Below the pieces are notes generated by a model. The model was not told the DNA's origin. It searched no databases and saw only the letters and a list, made by a program, of their open reading frames with translations. Shown in pieces: positions 31,694-40,138 of a stretch of 64,000 bases of DNA. The DNA lies in NCBI GenBank assembly GCA_017533825.1, contig JAFWIE010000012.1, forward strand, positions 1 through 64,000, given 5' to 3'. The DNA is from Atopobiaceae bacterium (lineage in GTDB: Bacteria; Actinomycetota; Coriobacteriia; Coriobacteriales; Atopobiaceae). The position numbers and the translations under genes are program-made. Within the stretch, counting starts at the first letter, position 1; each line of letters begins with the position of its first letter.

Positions 31694-32575
31694 CTACTCC
31701 TTGCCCAAAACCATACGCACGAAGCTCGGCTCAAAGTGCTTGGCACGACTGCCGGAATAGCCCATGTCGTGTGCGCTGATAGCGGCCATCTCGTCGGCGG
31801 TCAGCTCGAAGTCCCAGATGTCGAAGTTCTCGGCAATACGCTCTGCGTGCGTCGACTTGGGGATGACCACCACCCCGCGCTGCACGTTCCAGCGCAGCAG
31901 AACCTGGCCCACCGTCTTGCCGTGAGCCGCGGCTATGGCCTTGAATCCCTCGTCCTCGAAGGGGTTGTAGCGCCCGCCACCCAGCGGTGCCCAAGCCTCA
32001 GGAACCACACCATAGCGGTGCATGACATCGAGTGCGGACTCCTCTGCCATGAGGCCCGTCTCCTGCGTGTAGTACGGGTGAAGCTCCACCTGGTTCACGG
32101 CGGGAATGACGTCCACACACTCGCAGAAGTTGGTGAGGATGTTTGGGTAGAAGTTCGAGACACCTATGGCGCGGAGCTTTCCTGCGCGGTAGGCATCGGT
32201 CATCGCACGCCAGGCGGCGAAGTAATCGTTCAGAGCCTGATGCTCAAGATAAAGGTCAAGGTAGCCGATGTCGAGCCGCTGGAGCGAAGCATCGATGGCG
32301 GCGGCGGCCGTTGCCTCGTTCTTCATGTCGGTGACCCAGAGCTTGGAGGTGACGAAGAGCTCCTCGCGAGCGCAAATGCCATCCGCAACGGCACGTCGCA
32401 CAGCCGCGCCGACGGCTTCCTCGTTCTTGTAAGCGGTGGCCGTGTCGATCAGGCGATAGCCAATCCTGATGGCCTCGTAGACGGAGTCCTCGCACTGCTT
32501 GAGATCAGGAACGCGGAAGACCCCAAAGCCCTCCATGGGCATCTTTGCGCCAGTATTGAGTGTTACGTACTGCAT
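31694..32575 (-). CDS. Aldo/keto reductase (2,5-diketogluconate reductase-like)
   Basis: A 293-residue NADPH-dependent aldo/keto reductase. Catalytic residues are in place: RLIDTATAYKNEEAVG (Asp, Tyr), FVTSKLWV (Lys) and DLYLEHQA (His where IHWP is usual). AIGVSNFYP, AVNQVELHPYY and the NADPH-binding VVVIPKSTHAERIAEN are strongly conserved. The closest named type is the YvgN/YqhE (DkgA) group; the substrate is not predictable, perhaps methylglyoxal or other aldehydes. The start at 32575 follows GGGGGGAAGC. It is 69 bp downstream of a second aldo/keto reductase and likely in one operon with it. Confidence 0.92.
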   Translation of the reverse strand: MQYVTLNTGAKMPMEGFGVFRVPDLKQCEDSVYEAIRIGYRLIDTATAYKNEEAVGAAVRRAVADGICAREELFVTSKLWVTDMKNEATAAAAIDASLQRLDIGYLDLYLEHQALNDYFAAWRAMTDAYRAGKLRAIGVSNFYPNILTNFCECVDVIPAVNQVELHPYYTQETGLMAEESALDVMHRYGVVPEAWAPLGGGRYNPFEDEGFKAIAAAHGKTVGQVLLRWNVQRGVVVIPKSTHAERIAENFDIWDFELTADEMAAISAHDMGYSGSRAKHFEPSFVRMVLGKE

Positions 32576-32644
32576 AGCTTCCCCCCGAAAAATCGAAAAG
32601 GCGGACGTCCCCTGTGACTTCCGCCCCAAAGTCACAGCCTCTCT

Positions 32645-33634
32645 CTACTTCGCCGCATGACCGCCGAAGACGTCGAACTCCATCGTGTCGAGCTTGGCGT
32701 CGATGGCCGCGATCTCCTCGGCGGTGATGGCGACGCTCGCCGCGCCGAAGTTCTCGCGGAGACGATGCAGCTTGCGGGTGCCCGGGATGGGGATAATGTG
32801 CGGCTCCTTGTTGATCATCCACGCGAGGCTGAGCTGGCCCATGGTGCAGCCCTTCTCGTCCGCCATGGCGTGCAGAAGGTCGAGCAGGCCCTTCGCCTTT
32901 GCGTAGCCCTCCTCAGTGTACTGCGGCATGCCCACGCGGAAGTCCTGCTTGCCCTCGAACTTGGTGTTGGGGCTGTAGGCACCCGTAAGCAGGCCGTTGG
33001 CCATGGGGCTGAACGCGACGTAGGAGACGCCCAGCTCGACGCAGGTGGGGAAGATGCTCTCGTGCCAGCGGGCAACCATGGAGTAGCGGTTCTCGATGGC
33101 CGTGACAGGCGTCACGGCGTGCGCGCGGCGCAGGTACTCCTCGGTGGTCTCGGAGATGCCCCAGGCGCGGATCTTGCCCTCAGCGATGAGCTTGCCGAAC
33201 TCCTCGGCCACCACCTCGGGCTCGACCTTGGGGTCGATGCGGTGCTGATAGTAGAGGTCGATGGTGTCGACGCCCAGCTTGCGCAGGCTCTCCTCACAGC
33301 TGGCGCGGATGGTTTCCGGGCGGGAGTCGAGCACGAGGTTGTTGTCCGCGTCGTGGTGCACGCCCATCTTGGTGGCGACGACGACCTCATCGCGGAATCC
33401 GGCGATTGCCTTGCCCACCAGCTCCTCGTTGTAGGAGATGGAACCGTCGGCCTTCACGCCCACGTACGCCTCGGCGGTATCGTAGAAGTCGTAGCCGATC
33501 TCGTGCGCGGCGCGCAGCGTCTCGATGGCCACGTCGTCGTCGGTGGGGTCGCCCGAGGCGTGGCTGAAGCCCATGCATCCCAGACCAACGGGACTTACGT
33601 ACATATCGGTCTTGCCAAGTTGCAGCTTTTCCAT
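32645..33634 (-). CDS. Aldo/keto reductase (AKR13-like)
   Basis: A 329-residue aldo/keto reductase with the longer loops of the YajO/IolS-like type. VGLGCMGFSH starts the barrel; YDFYDTAEAYVG (Asp, Tyr), VVATKMG (Lys) and DLYYQHRID (His) are the catalytic tetrad, and IPIPGTRKLHRLRENFGA binds the cofactor phosphate. A shared transcript with the following aldo/keto reductase gene is likely. AAGGGATGCACA precedes ATG 33634; the frame extends further back without a site. Physiological substrate unknown. The gene is divergent from the NUDIX gene. Confidence 0.92.
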   Translation of the reverse strand: MEKLQLGKTDMYVSPVGLGCMGFSHASGDPTDDDVAIETLRAAHEIGYDFYDTAEAYVGVKADGSISYNEELVGKAIAGFRDEVVVATKMGVHHDADNNLVLDSRPETIRASCEESLRKLGVDTIDLYYQHRIDPKVEPEVVAEEFGKLIAEGKIRAWGISETTEEYLRRAHAVTPVTAIENRYSMVARWHESIFPTCVELGVSYVAFSPMANGLLTGAYSPNTKFEGKQDFRVGMPQYTEEGYAKAKGLLDLLHAMADEKGCTMGQLSLAWMINKEPHIIPIPGTRKLHRLRENFGAASVAITAEEIAAIDAKLDTMEFDVFGGHAAK

Positions 33635-33791
33635 TGTGCATCCCTTCTCGGTGCCACTTACTCCCTGCGGATAAGGATACCTACCAAAGGCTTCCACTTG
33701 GCATGCATCCTGAGCGTCCGAGTATGCATGGCACGCAAACTGAGACATGAAGTAACATGATCATCAAGACATTCACTTGGAAGGAAGCGCA

Positions 33792-34412
33792 TTGTTCAAG
33801 GTGTCAATCAAAGGTATCGTTGCGGTGGACGGAAGGCATCTCTTGCGAATGAATGAGCGAGGAGAGTACGAGCTACTCGGAGGTAAGCTTGAGCATAGAG
33901 ACGCGACGCTCGCCGACCGCGTGCGCCAGGAATTCCTGGAAGAGTCCGGTGTCGTCGTTGAGCCGCAGGAGATTCGAGAGCCCTGGTTCTACGTGTTTGG
34001 TGATCGACCCATCCTCATCGTACCGATGGTCTGCGACGTGGTGCGCATCCCCGAAGCCCTCCACGACCAAGACGGAGGGCGGCTCGAGTGGGTGAGGATG
34101 GACCAACTCGAATCAATCCCACTCCCAGAAGGCTATCTGGCATCCATACGCAATGAGCACCCCAGTCTCATGACATGGGAAGGCAAGCGGGGACCGAGCT
34201 ATGCCGACGACCTCTTTTCCGTCACCCTCGTGGTTCGCCGTACGAACACAGAGAAGCACTACCAACTGGCTGGCGCCTGCGACTTTGCTCATCGCCTCGA
34301 GGAGCTCGGGAATCGCGGGGCATCGTTTGCGGAAGTGAGGTACGGAGGCACGCCTGAACTGCAGATAGTCTTCGACGCCTCTGTCTGCCCGACTGGATGC
34401 CCGCAACAGTAA
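33792..34412 (+). CDS. NUDIX hydrolase
   Basis: A 206-residue NUDIX-family protein. The NUDIX box runs from GGKLEHRDATLADRVRQEF to LEESGVVV (G-x5-E-x7-RE-x2-EE-x-G), with all metal-binding Glu present. These enzymes hydrolyse nucleoside diphosphate-linked compounds. The C-terminal ~70 residues are an extra domain without recognised motif, ending in CPTGCPQQ. The best start is the TTG at 33792 behind GGAAGGAAG; another TTG at 33777 gives five more residues. Weak start codon suggests low expression. Nothing adjacent indicates the substrate. Confidence 0.87.
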   Translation: MFKVSIKGIVAVDGRHLLRMNERGEYELLGGKLEHRDATLADRVRQEFLEESGVVVEPQEIREPWFYVFGDRPILIVPMVCDVVRIPEALHDQDGGRLEWVRMDQLESIPLPEGYLASIRNEHPSLMTWEGKRGPSYADDLFSVTLVVRRTNTEKHYQLAGACDFAHRLEELGNRGASFAEVRYGGTPELQIVFDASVCPTGCPQQ

Positions 34413-34439
34413 CAACACCCTTCGATGAACGGAGCTTAA

Positions 34440-34585
34440 ACGATGCTTTTCCTTCTGCTGGCGACAGTCGCAAGCGCGGGCAACGCCCTCTTGCCCTCGT
34501 CAAGCACGAACGGCTCGATCAGCGCGACCACGTGGCGATAGCACTCGTCCTACTCGCGCTGGCACTCATCAACCTAGCTGGGTAG
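34440..34585 (+). pseudogene. EamA/DMT transporter C-terminal remnant
   Basis: The last ~25 codons before the stop at 34585 read KHERLDQRDHVAIALVLLAL then ALINLAG, the typical tenth-helix end of EamA-family drug/metabolite transporters (GERL..Q..G.ALVLAG..L). Just upstream, another frame has the matching preceding helix (MLFLLLATVASAGNALLP), so at least one frameshift separates them. Everything before this is missing. Confidence 0.55.
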
Positions 34586-34602
34586 ATACGTCGCCCATTC
34601 CC

Positions 34603-35460
34603 TCAGAACAGTCGCGCCTGCAGCTCCGGGAACGCCGCCGCGTACGCAAAGCACTCGTCAGGCGTGTGTATGATGCCATGCCGCTCGCACATCTCGTCGA
34701 AGCGGGCCATCAGACGGTCGTTGTTCTCGCTCACCACGCTGTAGGCGTTCCCGTATGCGACGCGATAGCGGTCCGACAGCCCCGGGAAATGCTGGTCGAG
34801 AAACGCGTAGTAGTGTTCGCGGCTTCCCTCGCGCAGGGTCAGTCCCACGCCATAGCACACGATGCCCCTAACCTGCGCCTCCACGCACCAGTCGAGGAGC
34901 GTGAAGAAGTTCTCGTCGGTGTCGGTGAGCCACGGTAAGAAGGGACACAGCCACACTACTGTGGGGATATGCCGGTCGCGCAATTCGCAGAGCACCTCGA
35001 AGCGCCGACTTGACGGGCACACACCCGGCTCCACCATGCGCGACAGCTCGTCGTCGGCGATGGTGAGCGTGATCTGCACCACAGCCTTCGTGCGGCGGTT
35101 GGTGTCTGCAAGCAAGTCAGCATCGCGCAGCACGAGGTCCGACTTGGTGATGACGGAGGCGCCGAACCCGTAGTCGCGAATCAGCTCGAGGCAATGGCGC
35201 GTGAGGCACAGGTCGCGCTCGATGGGCTGGTACGGGTCGCTCATCGAGCCCGTGCCTATCATGCAAGGCGTGCGGCGGCGACGCAATATGTCCTCAAGCA
35301 GCTCGGGCGCGTTGGCCTTCACCGCCACGTCCTCGAAGGCATGCTCGATGTGGTAGCAGGCGCTGCGGCTGTCGCAGTATGCGCAGCCATGAGCACATCC
35401 GCGGTACAGGTTCATACCGTTCCACCGCGTGAGCAGCGACTTTGCCTGGATGAGGTGCAT
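34603..35460 (-). CDS. Radical SAM protein, SPL/Rv2578c-like
   Basis: A 285-residue radical SAM enzyme. The cluster motif is NLYRGCAHGCAYCDSRS (C-x3-C-x2-C), at about residues 19-35 after ATG 35460. MIGTGSMSDPYQPIER is the GGE-like SAM contact typical of the spore-photoproduct-lyase-related group, and SVITKSDLVLRD follows. Lacking the spore context and the SPL C-terminal Cys-Tyr features, it is probably not a photoproduct lyase; members are found in non-sporulating actinobacteria with unknown function. GAAGGG precedes the start. Single gene, downstream of the chromate transporter operon on the same strand. Confidence 0.87.
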   Translation of the reverse strand: MHLIQAKSLLTRWNGMNLYRGCAHGCAYCDSRSACYHIEHAFEDVAVKANAPELLEDILRRRRTPCMIGTGSMSDPYQPIERDLCLTRHCLELIRDYGFGASVITKSDLVLRDADLLADTNRRTKAVVQITLTIADDELSRMVEPGVCPSSRRFEVLCELRDRHIPTVVWLCPFLPWLTDTDENFFTLLDWCVEAQVRGIVCYGVGLTLREGSREHYYAFLDQHFPGLSDRYRVAYGNAYSVVSENNDRLMARFDEMCERHGIIHTPDECFAYAAAFPELQARLF

Positions 35461-35553
35461 CTGGGGCCCTTCGCTCGACGCCAACCTTACCGCATGAAAA
35501 CGGAGACGAGACGCATGTGACAAAGCCCACCCCATCGTCATGCGGCGCCCAAC

Positions 35554-36126
35554 TCACATCCCCAACATGACCGCCACGACGTTCATCGCGCCGCAGCCCA
35601 GCATGACGGGCAACGGGCTCAGCTTCTTCCAGTGCATGAGATAGAAGGCTATGCACATGACCGCTACCGCATAGACCCCATGCGCGACGTTCGTGTAGGC
35701 AGCGTCCGGCTTGACCGCATTCATTGCCAGCTTGACCATCGTGGAAGCTATGAGCGCCAATGCCATGCACTTGAGCGTCAGGACAGCACTCTGCACCAAC
35801 GGTGTCTCCTTGAACCTGCGGAAGAGGAACAGCAACGTGATCGCCACGGTGCACGGAATAAGAACGCAAGCAAGCGTGGCCACAACGGCACCGGGAAGGC
35901 CCGCCACCCTCATCCCCACGAAGGTGGCGCTGTTGATGAGGATGGGGCCGGGGGTGATCTCGTCCAGAGCAAGCAGGTCGGCAAACTCGGAGTATTCCAT
36001 GAACCCGGCCTCCGCGACCACCTCTTGCTCAACCAAGGGAATGGCGGCATAGGCACCACCAAAGGCCATGGCCCCGACCCTCAAAAAGGCCACGAAGATA
36101 CGAAAGAGGAGCGTCGCGTCAGTCAT
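35554..36126 (-). CDS. Chromate transporter family protein, half-size (second)
   Basis: A 190-residue CHR-domain membrane protein with about six hydrophobic segments. The family signature FGGAYAAIPLVEQEVV near the start and LDEITPGPILINSATFVG are clear. Half-size CHR proteins normally function as pairs of opposite orientation, as with the upstream gene, whose end it overlaps by 8 bp. CHR proteins export chromate or related anions in some bacteria, but in anaerobes the substrate is unverified. Confidence 0.9.
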   Translation of the reverse strand: MTDATLLFRIFVAFLRVGAMAFGGAYAAIPLVEQEVVAEAGFMEYSEFADLLALDEITPGPILINSATFVGMRVAGLPGAVVATLACVLIPCTVAITLLFLFRRFKETPLVQSAVLTLKCMALALIASTMVKLAMNAVKPDAAYTNVAHGVYAVAVMCIAFYLMHWKKLSPLPVMLGCGAMNVVAVMLGM

Positions 36127-36730
36127 TTTGCTCGACCTTCTTCCCCACCAGCAAGGCCTTCACGACCCCAGCCACTACACACCCGATTGCGAGCCACATG
36201 ATGGAACAACCCGTAAGGCGCACGTACAGGAACGATAGGATCATTATGAGCAGCGGATAGGCAAGCGACTTCTTCGTGGCGTCACGAAAGAGGCCGATGC
36301 AGATGTCGAGCAGCATGGCCACGACACCCATCTGCATTCCCTGCATGAAGACGGTGACAAAGGGGTTGCTCACGATGGCCTGATAAAAGACGGTGACAAG
36401 CACCATCACGGCAAACGGCGGCGTGATGGCCCCGAGGACGGCGGCCAGTGAGCCGAGGAAGCCCGCGCTCTGGTAGCCCACGATCATGGAAGACGTGACT
36501 GCCATCGGTCCCGGACAGCTCTGCACGATGGCGATGTAGTCGTTCATCTCCTCCTCGGTGAACCACTTGCGCTTGTTGACGAAGTCATCCCTCATCACGG
36601 CGATAATCGCGTAACCCGAGTTCGCAGTCGCACTAATGCTGAATGTGGCGAGGAAGAGGGCCGACAGCCTGCCAATCAAGCCCTTCGTGCTCCGCAAGCC
36701 CCCATCACCGCCGCCCGCTGCAGCGCTCAT
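36119..36730 (-). CDS. Chromate transporter family protein, half-size (first)
   Basis: A 203-residue CHR-domain protein, partner to the next gene. NSGYAIIAVMRDDFVNKRKW then FTEEEMNDYIAIVQSCPGPMAV give the conserved PGP loop; LAAVLGAITPPFAVMVLV follows. About five or six membrane helices. It overlaps by 4 bp with the stop of the preceding small membrane protein (ATGA) and by 8 bp with the second CHR gene, so all three are translationally coupled and should assemble as one transporter. Confidence 0.9.
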   Translation of the reverse strand: MSAAAGGGDGGLRSTKGLIGRLSALFLATFSISATANSGYAIIAVMRDDFVNKRKWFTEEEMNDYIAIVQSCPGPMAVTSSMIVGYQSAGFLGSLAAVLGAITPPFAVMVLVTVFYQAIVSNPFVTVFMQGMQMGVVAMLLDICIGLFRDATKKSLAYPLLIMILSFLYVRLTGCSIMWLAIGCVVAGVVKALLVGKKVEQND

Positions 36731-37017
36731 AGCTGCCTCGCCTCATACGCCTCACGCGCATCGATGCCCCGATTGCGTAGGTAGACGAGGTCATTGACGA
36801 TCAGCGCCACGAGGTTGAACAAGTAGACGCCCAGAACCCAGTTCACGTTGTGACCCACGAACTTCGCCGCAATGCCCGCCACGTACCCGAAGGTGATGAG
36901 CACGAGAAACGCAGGCGAGGTTGCCTTCGCCGTGCGCGCCCGCCACGCCTTGAGCGCGTTGATGGGCCACGACAGACCGAAGCACACCAGCATGATTGCC
37001 TCGAGTACAGAAGCCAT
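36727..37017 (-). CDS. Small membrane protein, PQ-loop-like, in the chromate-transport operon
   Basis: A 96-residue protein of three hydrophobic segments (SVLEAIMLVCFGLSWPINAL; SPAFLVLITFGYVAGIAAKF; WVLGVYLFNLVALIVNDLVY). Pro and Asn in the first helix and the SWP motif are like half PQ-loop/SWEET proteins, though I cannot assign it firmly. GGGAGGAGTTGGG precedes ATG 37017. It is the first gene of the three-gene unit; the tight coupling suggests an accessory role for the anion transporter. Confidence 0.75.
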   Translation of the reverse strand: MASVLEAIMLVCFGLSWPINALKAWRARTAKATSPAFLVLITFGYVAGIAAKFVGHNVNWVLGVYLFNLVALIVNDLVYLRNRGIDAREAYEARQL

Positions 37018-37117
37018 CCCAACTCCTCCCGTCACGGTGACTCGGGCGCGCTCGCCCAGCGCGAGGCGCTCTTCTATACTCTACGACAAATCAGGCCACG
37101 AGCGTGACGGCATCACG

Positions 37118-37190
37118 GGTGACAACGGGGACATAACAACGGGGACGGAGGGTGGCCATGCGTGACCACTCTCCGTCCCCGTCGTCAGGA
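37118..37190. repeat. GGGGAC-family repeat forming terminator-like hairpin
   Basis: Direct words GGTGACAACGGGGAC and AACAACGGGGACGG precede an inverted repeat: ACGGGGACGGAGGGTGG (37139-37155) with CCACTCTCCGTCCCCGT (about 37166-37182). It lies between two minus-strand genes and, read leftwards, follows the leader-peptide gene with TTGTTATG after the stem. Confidence 0.7.
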
Positions 37191-37207
37191 GCGGGATCTA
37201 ATTAGAG

Positions 37208-37483
37208 CTAGCAGAGGCCAAGTTCCTCCGCGGCAATCTGCGCGACCTCGGGGCCGTACGCATCCATAATCTCCTGGACTGCCTCCTCAGCCTTGCGCTT
37301 CTCGGCCTCGCTCATCTGCTTGGCCACACCACCGCTCACGGCGTCGAGGTCGGCCTCGGTAAGCTCGGCAGCATCACGTGCGATCCCAGCCGCCTCGGCG
37401 AGAATGTGTGCCTTCTCCTCGGGAGTCTGAGCCTCCTCGATGCGGCGCTGCTGATTCTCGGTGAGGTTGAGTTCGAAGTTCAT
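37208..37483 (-). CDS. Putative double-glycine leader peptide (Nif11-like RiPP or bacteriocin precursor)
   Basis: A 91-residue peptide starting at ATG 37483 (AAAGGGAC upstream). Residues 1-51 look like a Nif11/class II leader: LNLTENQQRRIEEAQTPEEK, a helical stretch, then LTEADLDAVSGG with the double-Gly cleavage site at about residues 51-52. The remaining ~39 residues (VAKQMSEAEKRK ... IAAEELGLC) would be the core: highly charged, helical, a single C-terminal Cys. It has no Ser/Thr/Cys cluster as in lanthipeptides. No modification enzyme or peptidase-ABC exporter is next to it; it lies 190 bp downstream of an oligopeptide transporter operon on the same strand. It may be a peptide signal, an unmodified bacteriocin or an orphan RiPP substrate. 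Confidence 0.65.
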   Translation of the reverse strand: MNFELNLTENQQRRIEEAQTPEEKAHILAEAAGIARDAAELTEADLDAVSGGVAKQMSEAEKRKAEEAVQEIMDAYGPEVAQIAAEELGLC

Positions 37484-37646
37484 GGTCTTGTCCCTTTCGT
37501 TCCTTTGCATTTGGCCCTGTGAACGGCCGTCATTTTCGTTGACGCAGGTAACACGCACCGCCGACGGCCGTGTCTCACCAACGCAAGAAAAAAGGTTCAG
37601 CGTCTTCCCTCGCCACCAGACGCAACAAACGACCAATCCTCAGGCT

Positions 37647-37688
37647 GCGTCCTAGATGCCGGCGGCCGCGTCCTAGATACCGGCGGCA
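37647..37688. repeat. 21-bp tandem duplication at the end of oppF-like gene
   Basis: GCGTCCTAGATGCCGGCGGC and GCGTCCTAGATACCGGCGGC start consecutive 21-bp units at 37647 and 37668, differing at two positions. The second unit contains the stop codon of the ATPase gene, so the gene end has been duplicated. Confidence 0.75.
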
Positions 37689-38470
37689 GCCAACAGCGAG
37701 CGCGTGTATTCGTGACTGGGATTGCGGTAGACGTCGCGCACGACCCCCTGTTCGAGGATGCGCCCCTCTCGCATGATCATCACACGGTCGCAGACCTGGT
37801 ACACCACCCGCAAGTCGTGGGAGATGAAGAGCATCGAGAGTCCCATGCTCTCGTGAAGCGACCGCAAAAGCTCGAGAACCTGCTTCTGGATGGTGACGTC
37901 AAGCGCGCTCACCGGCTCGTCAGCGATGAGGAAGCGGGGCTTGCGCATAATGGCACAGGCAATGGCGACACGCTGACGCTGTCCGCCCGAGAGCTCGGTG
38001 GGACACCGGTCGAAGAGCGCCGTCTCGACCTCGACCTGCGCAGCCACCTCCTCGATGCGAGTGGCACGCTCGTCGGGAGTCCACGTGCGCGTACGGTCCG
38101 CGCGCAGAGGCTCCTCGAGCAGCCACCCCACACGCTTGGCAGGGTTGAGAGACCCAAACGGGTCTTGGAACACCATGAGCGGACGCTCATCGGCCAGCAG
38201 AATCTCGCCATCGAACTCGCGAACAATCCCACAAATCGCCTTCGAGAGCGTCGACTTGCCACAGCCGGACTCACCGCACAGCCCGAGGATCTCCCCGTCC
38301 CTCACGCAGAAGCTCACGTCGTGTAGTACCCGCTCGAGCGCGTTGCCTCGTCGCAGCATCCTCGCGCGCTCACGGTAGTACACGTTGAGATTGCGCACCT
38401 CAAGCGCGCTCCCGTTCAGGCGCGCATGGGTCTCGTAGACGCCGCCCATCTTTGTGACGGTCCTCGTCAT
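37673..38470 (-). CDS. Oligopeptide/dipeptide ABC transporter ATPase (OppF/DppF-like)
   Basis: A 265-residue cytosolic ATPase of a peptide importer. Walker A GESGCGKST, signature LSGGQRQRVAIACAIM and Walker B FLIADEPVSALDV are intact, and FISHDLRVVYQVCD gives the switch His. The C-terminal PSHEYTRSLL is the peptide-importer hallmark. It lacks the long C-terminal 4Fe-4S extension found in some OppF. Last gene of the five-gene operon, two bases after the stop of the other ATPase. Confidence 0.93.
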   Translation of the reverse strand: MTRTVTKMGGVYETHARLNGSALEVRNLNVYYRERARMLRRGNALERVLHDVSFCVRDGEILGLCGESGCGKSTLSKAICGIVREFDGEILLADERPLMVFQDPFGSLNPAKRVGWLLEEPLRADRTRTWTPDERATRIEEVAAQVEVETALFDRCPTELSGGQRQRVAIACAIMRKPRFLIADEPVSALDVTIQKQVLELLRSLHESMGLSMLFISHDLRVVYQVCDRVMIMREGRILEQGVVRDVYRNPSHEYTRSLLAAAGI

Positions 38471-38472
38471 CG

Positions 38473-39291
38473 CTACAGCACCACCTTGGGAATCGCGTCG
38501 ACCAGCGACTGGGTGTAGGCATGCCGTGGGTTGAGGAACACCTCATCCGAGGTTCCCATCTCCACCGCCACGCCACGACGCATCACGATGACGCGATGGC
38601 AGAGTTGGCGCACGAGCGAGAGATCGTGGCTGATGAAGACGATCGCCGTCCCGTCCTCGGCGTTTATCTGCCGCAGCAGGGCGATGATCTGCGCTTGGGT
38701 AGTGACGTCGAGCGCCGTGGTGGGCTCGTCCGCGATGAGGATCTGGGGCCGGGAGACCGTCGCGGCCGCAATCATCACGCGCTGGCGCATGCCTCCCGAA
38801 AGCTCGTGCGGGTACATCCCGTACACCTGCTCGGGCTCAGCAAGACCCGCAGCACCCATCGCACGAATCGCCGCCTCCTTGCGCTCGGCAGCAGAGAGCT
38901 CCTTGTGGTGGATTCTCAACGCCTCCTCGACCTGCATGCCAATCCTCTGCAGGGGGTCGAGCGAGGTCATGGGCTCCTGAAATATCATCGAAATCTCGTC
39001 GCCCTGGTAGTGGCGTAGGGTCGAACGGCCGCAGTGAAGCAGGTCGACCCCATCAAAGAGTATCTCACCGCCACAGTCGAGCGCATGGCGGTTCAGGAGA
39101 CCCGCGATGGCAAGCGCGGTCATGCTCTTGCCCGATCCCGACTCCCCCACGACGCCCAGAATCTCCCCGCGATGAAGCGTAAGGCTCAAGTCCTCGACGG
39201 CGACCTCAGGATGCCCGTGGTCATGGAACTCGAGGCGAAGGTTGCGTATCTGGAGAATCGGCGCGTCAGCTATCACAGAATCGCCATGCAT
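38473..39291 (-). CDS. Oligopeptide/dipeptide ABC transporter ATPase (OppD/DppD-like)
   Basis: A 272-residue ATPase partner. GESGSGKSMTALAIAGL (Walker A), IFQEPMTSLDPLQRIG (Q-loop region), ELSGGMRQRVMIAAA (signature) and ILIADEPTTALDVTTQAQII (Walker B) are present; NPRHAYTQSLVDAIP ends the protein. Heterodimer with the following ATPase is expected. The ATG at 39291 is separated by one base from the permease stop. Confidence 0.93.
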   Translation of the reverse strand: MHGDSVIADAPILQIRNLRLEFHDHGHPEVAVEDLSLTLHRGEILGVVGESGSGKSMTALAIAGLLNRHALDCGGEILFDGVDLLHCGRSTLRHYQGDEISMIFQEPMTSLDPLQRIGMQVEEALRIHHKELSAAERKEAAIRAMGAAGLAEPEQVYGMYPHELSGGMRQRVMIAAATVSRPQILIADEPTTALDVTTQAQIIALLRQINAEDGTAIVFISHDLSLVRQLCHRVIVMRRGVAVEMGTSDEVFLNPRHAYTQSLVDAIPKVVL

Positions 39292-39292
39292 G

Positions 39293-40138
39293 CTAGGCCA
39301 TCCTCCCCTCTGCTGCGCGCAGTCCCTCGCCCATGAGCGAGAAGCCCAGCACCATGAGCACGATCACCATGCCCGGACCAAGCACCGCGCTGGGCACCGT
39401 GAAGAAGATCTCCTGCGCCTCCGAAATCATCTGGCCAAGCGACGCGTAGGGGGGCTGGGAGCCAATACCGAGGTACGAGAGACCCGCCTCAGAGAGCACC
39501 GCATTGTTGAAGCCGATCATGACGTTGGACATGATGACGCCGCTCACGTTGGGCAGGATGTGGACAAAGATCACGCGCGCGTCACGCACGCCCATGAGTC
39601 GCGCATTCTTCACATAGTCCAGATGCTTGCAGCGTATGACCTCGCTACGGGCGACGCGGATGAAGCTGGGAACGAACGCGATGCCAAGCGCCCACATCAC
39701 GTTGAGGGTGCTCGAGCCAAACAACGAGACGATCACCAGAGCGAGCAGCACGGTCGGGAATGCAAAGAGGCCGTCCGTCACGCGCATCACGACCTCGTCG
39801 ACGATGCCGCCATAGTAGCCCGTCACGGCGCCGACGAGGATTCCGAAGCCCGCTCCGATGGCCATCGTGCCGAGTGCGACCAAGAAGGTGATGCGACTGC
39901 CGTACATCACGCGCGAGAGGATGTCGCGCCCCATCTTGTCGGTACCGAGCAGGTGCGCTGCCGAAACGCCTTGCAAGCGATCGGGGCTCATGGCCGTGGG
40001 CTCGTAGGGCATCCAGACCATTCCGATGACGATGAGCGTAATCACCGCCAACATGATGAGAGCGCCGGCACAGAAGAGCCGGGGGTTGGGTATGCGGGCA
40101 AGAAGGGAACGGGTGCGGGTAGTTGCCATGGCGCTCAC
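39293..40138 (-). CDS. Peptide ABC transporter permease (OppC/DppC-like)
   Basis: A 281-residue inner-membrane permease. LLGTDKMGRDILSRVMYGSR is the conserved OppC segment; the EAA loop is IRVARSEVIRCKHLDYVKNA then RLMGVRDARVIFVHILPN. About six helices, with a cytosolic N-terminus. It immediately follows the other permease gene. Confidence 0.93.
   Translation of the reverse strand: MSAMATTRTRSLLARIPNPRLFCAGALIMLAVITLIVIGMVWMPYEPTAMSPDRLQGVSAAHLLGTDKMGRDILSRVMYGSRITFLVALGTMAIGAGFGILVGAVTGYYGGIVDEVVMRVTDGLFAFPTVLLALVIVSLFGSSTLNVMWALGIAFVPSFIRVARSEVIRCKHLDYVKNARLMGVRDARVIFVHILPNVSGVIMSNVMIGFNNAVLSEAGLSYLGIGSQPPYASLGQMISEAQEIFFTVPSAVLGPGMVIVLMVLGFSLMGEGLRAAEGRMA

Noticed and set aside
19912..37483. 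YcaO plus Nif11-like peptide as one RiPP biosynthetic cluster
   Set aside because: They are more than 15 kb apart, with unrelated operons between, and the YcaO is of E. coli type.
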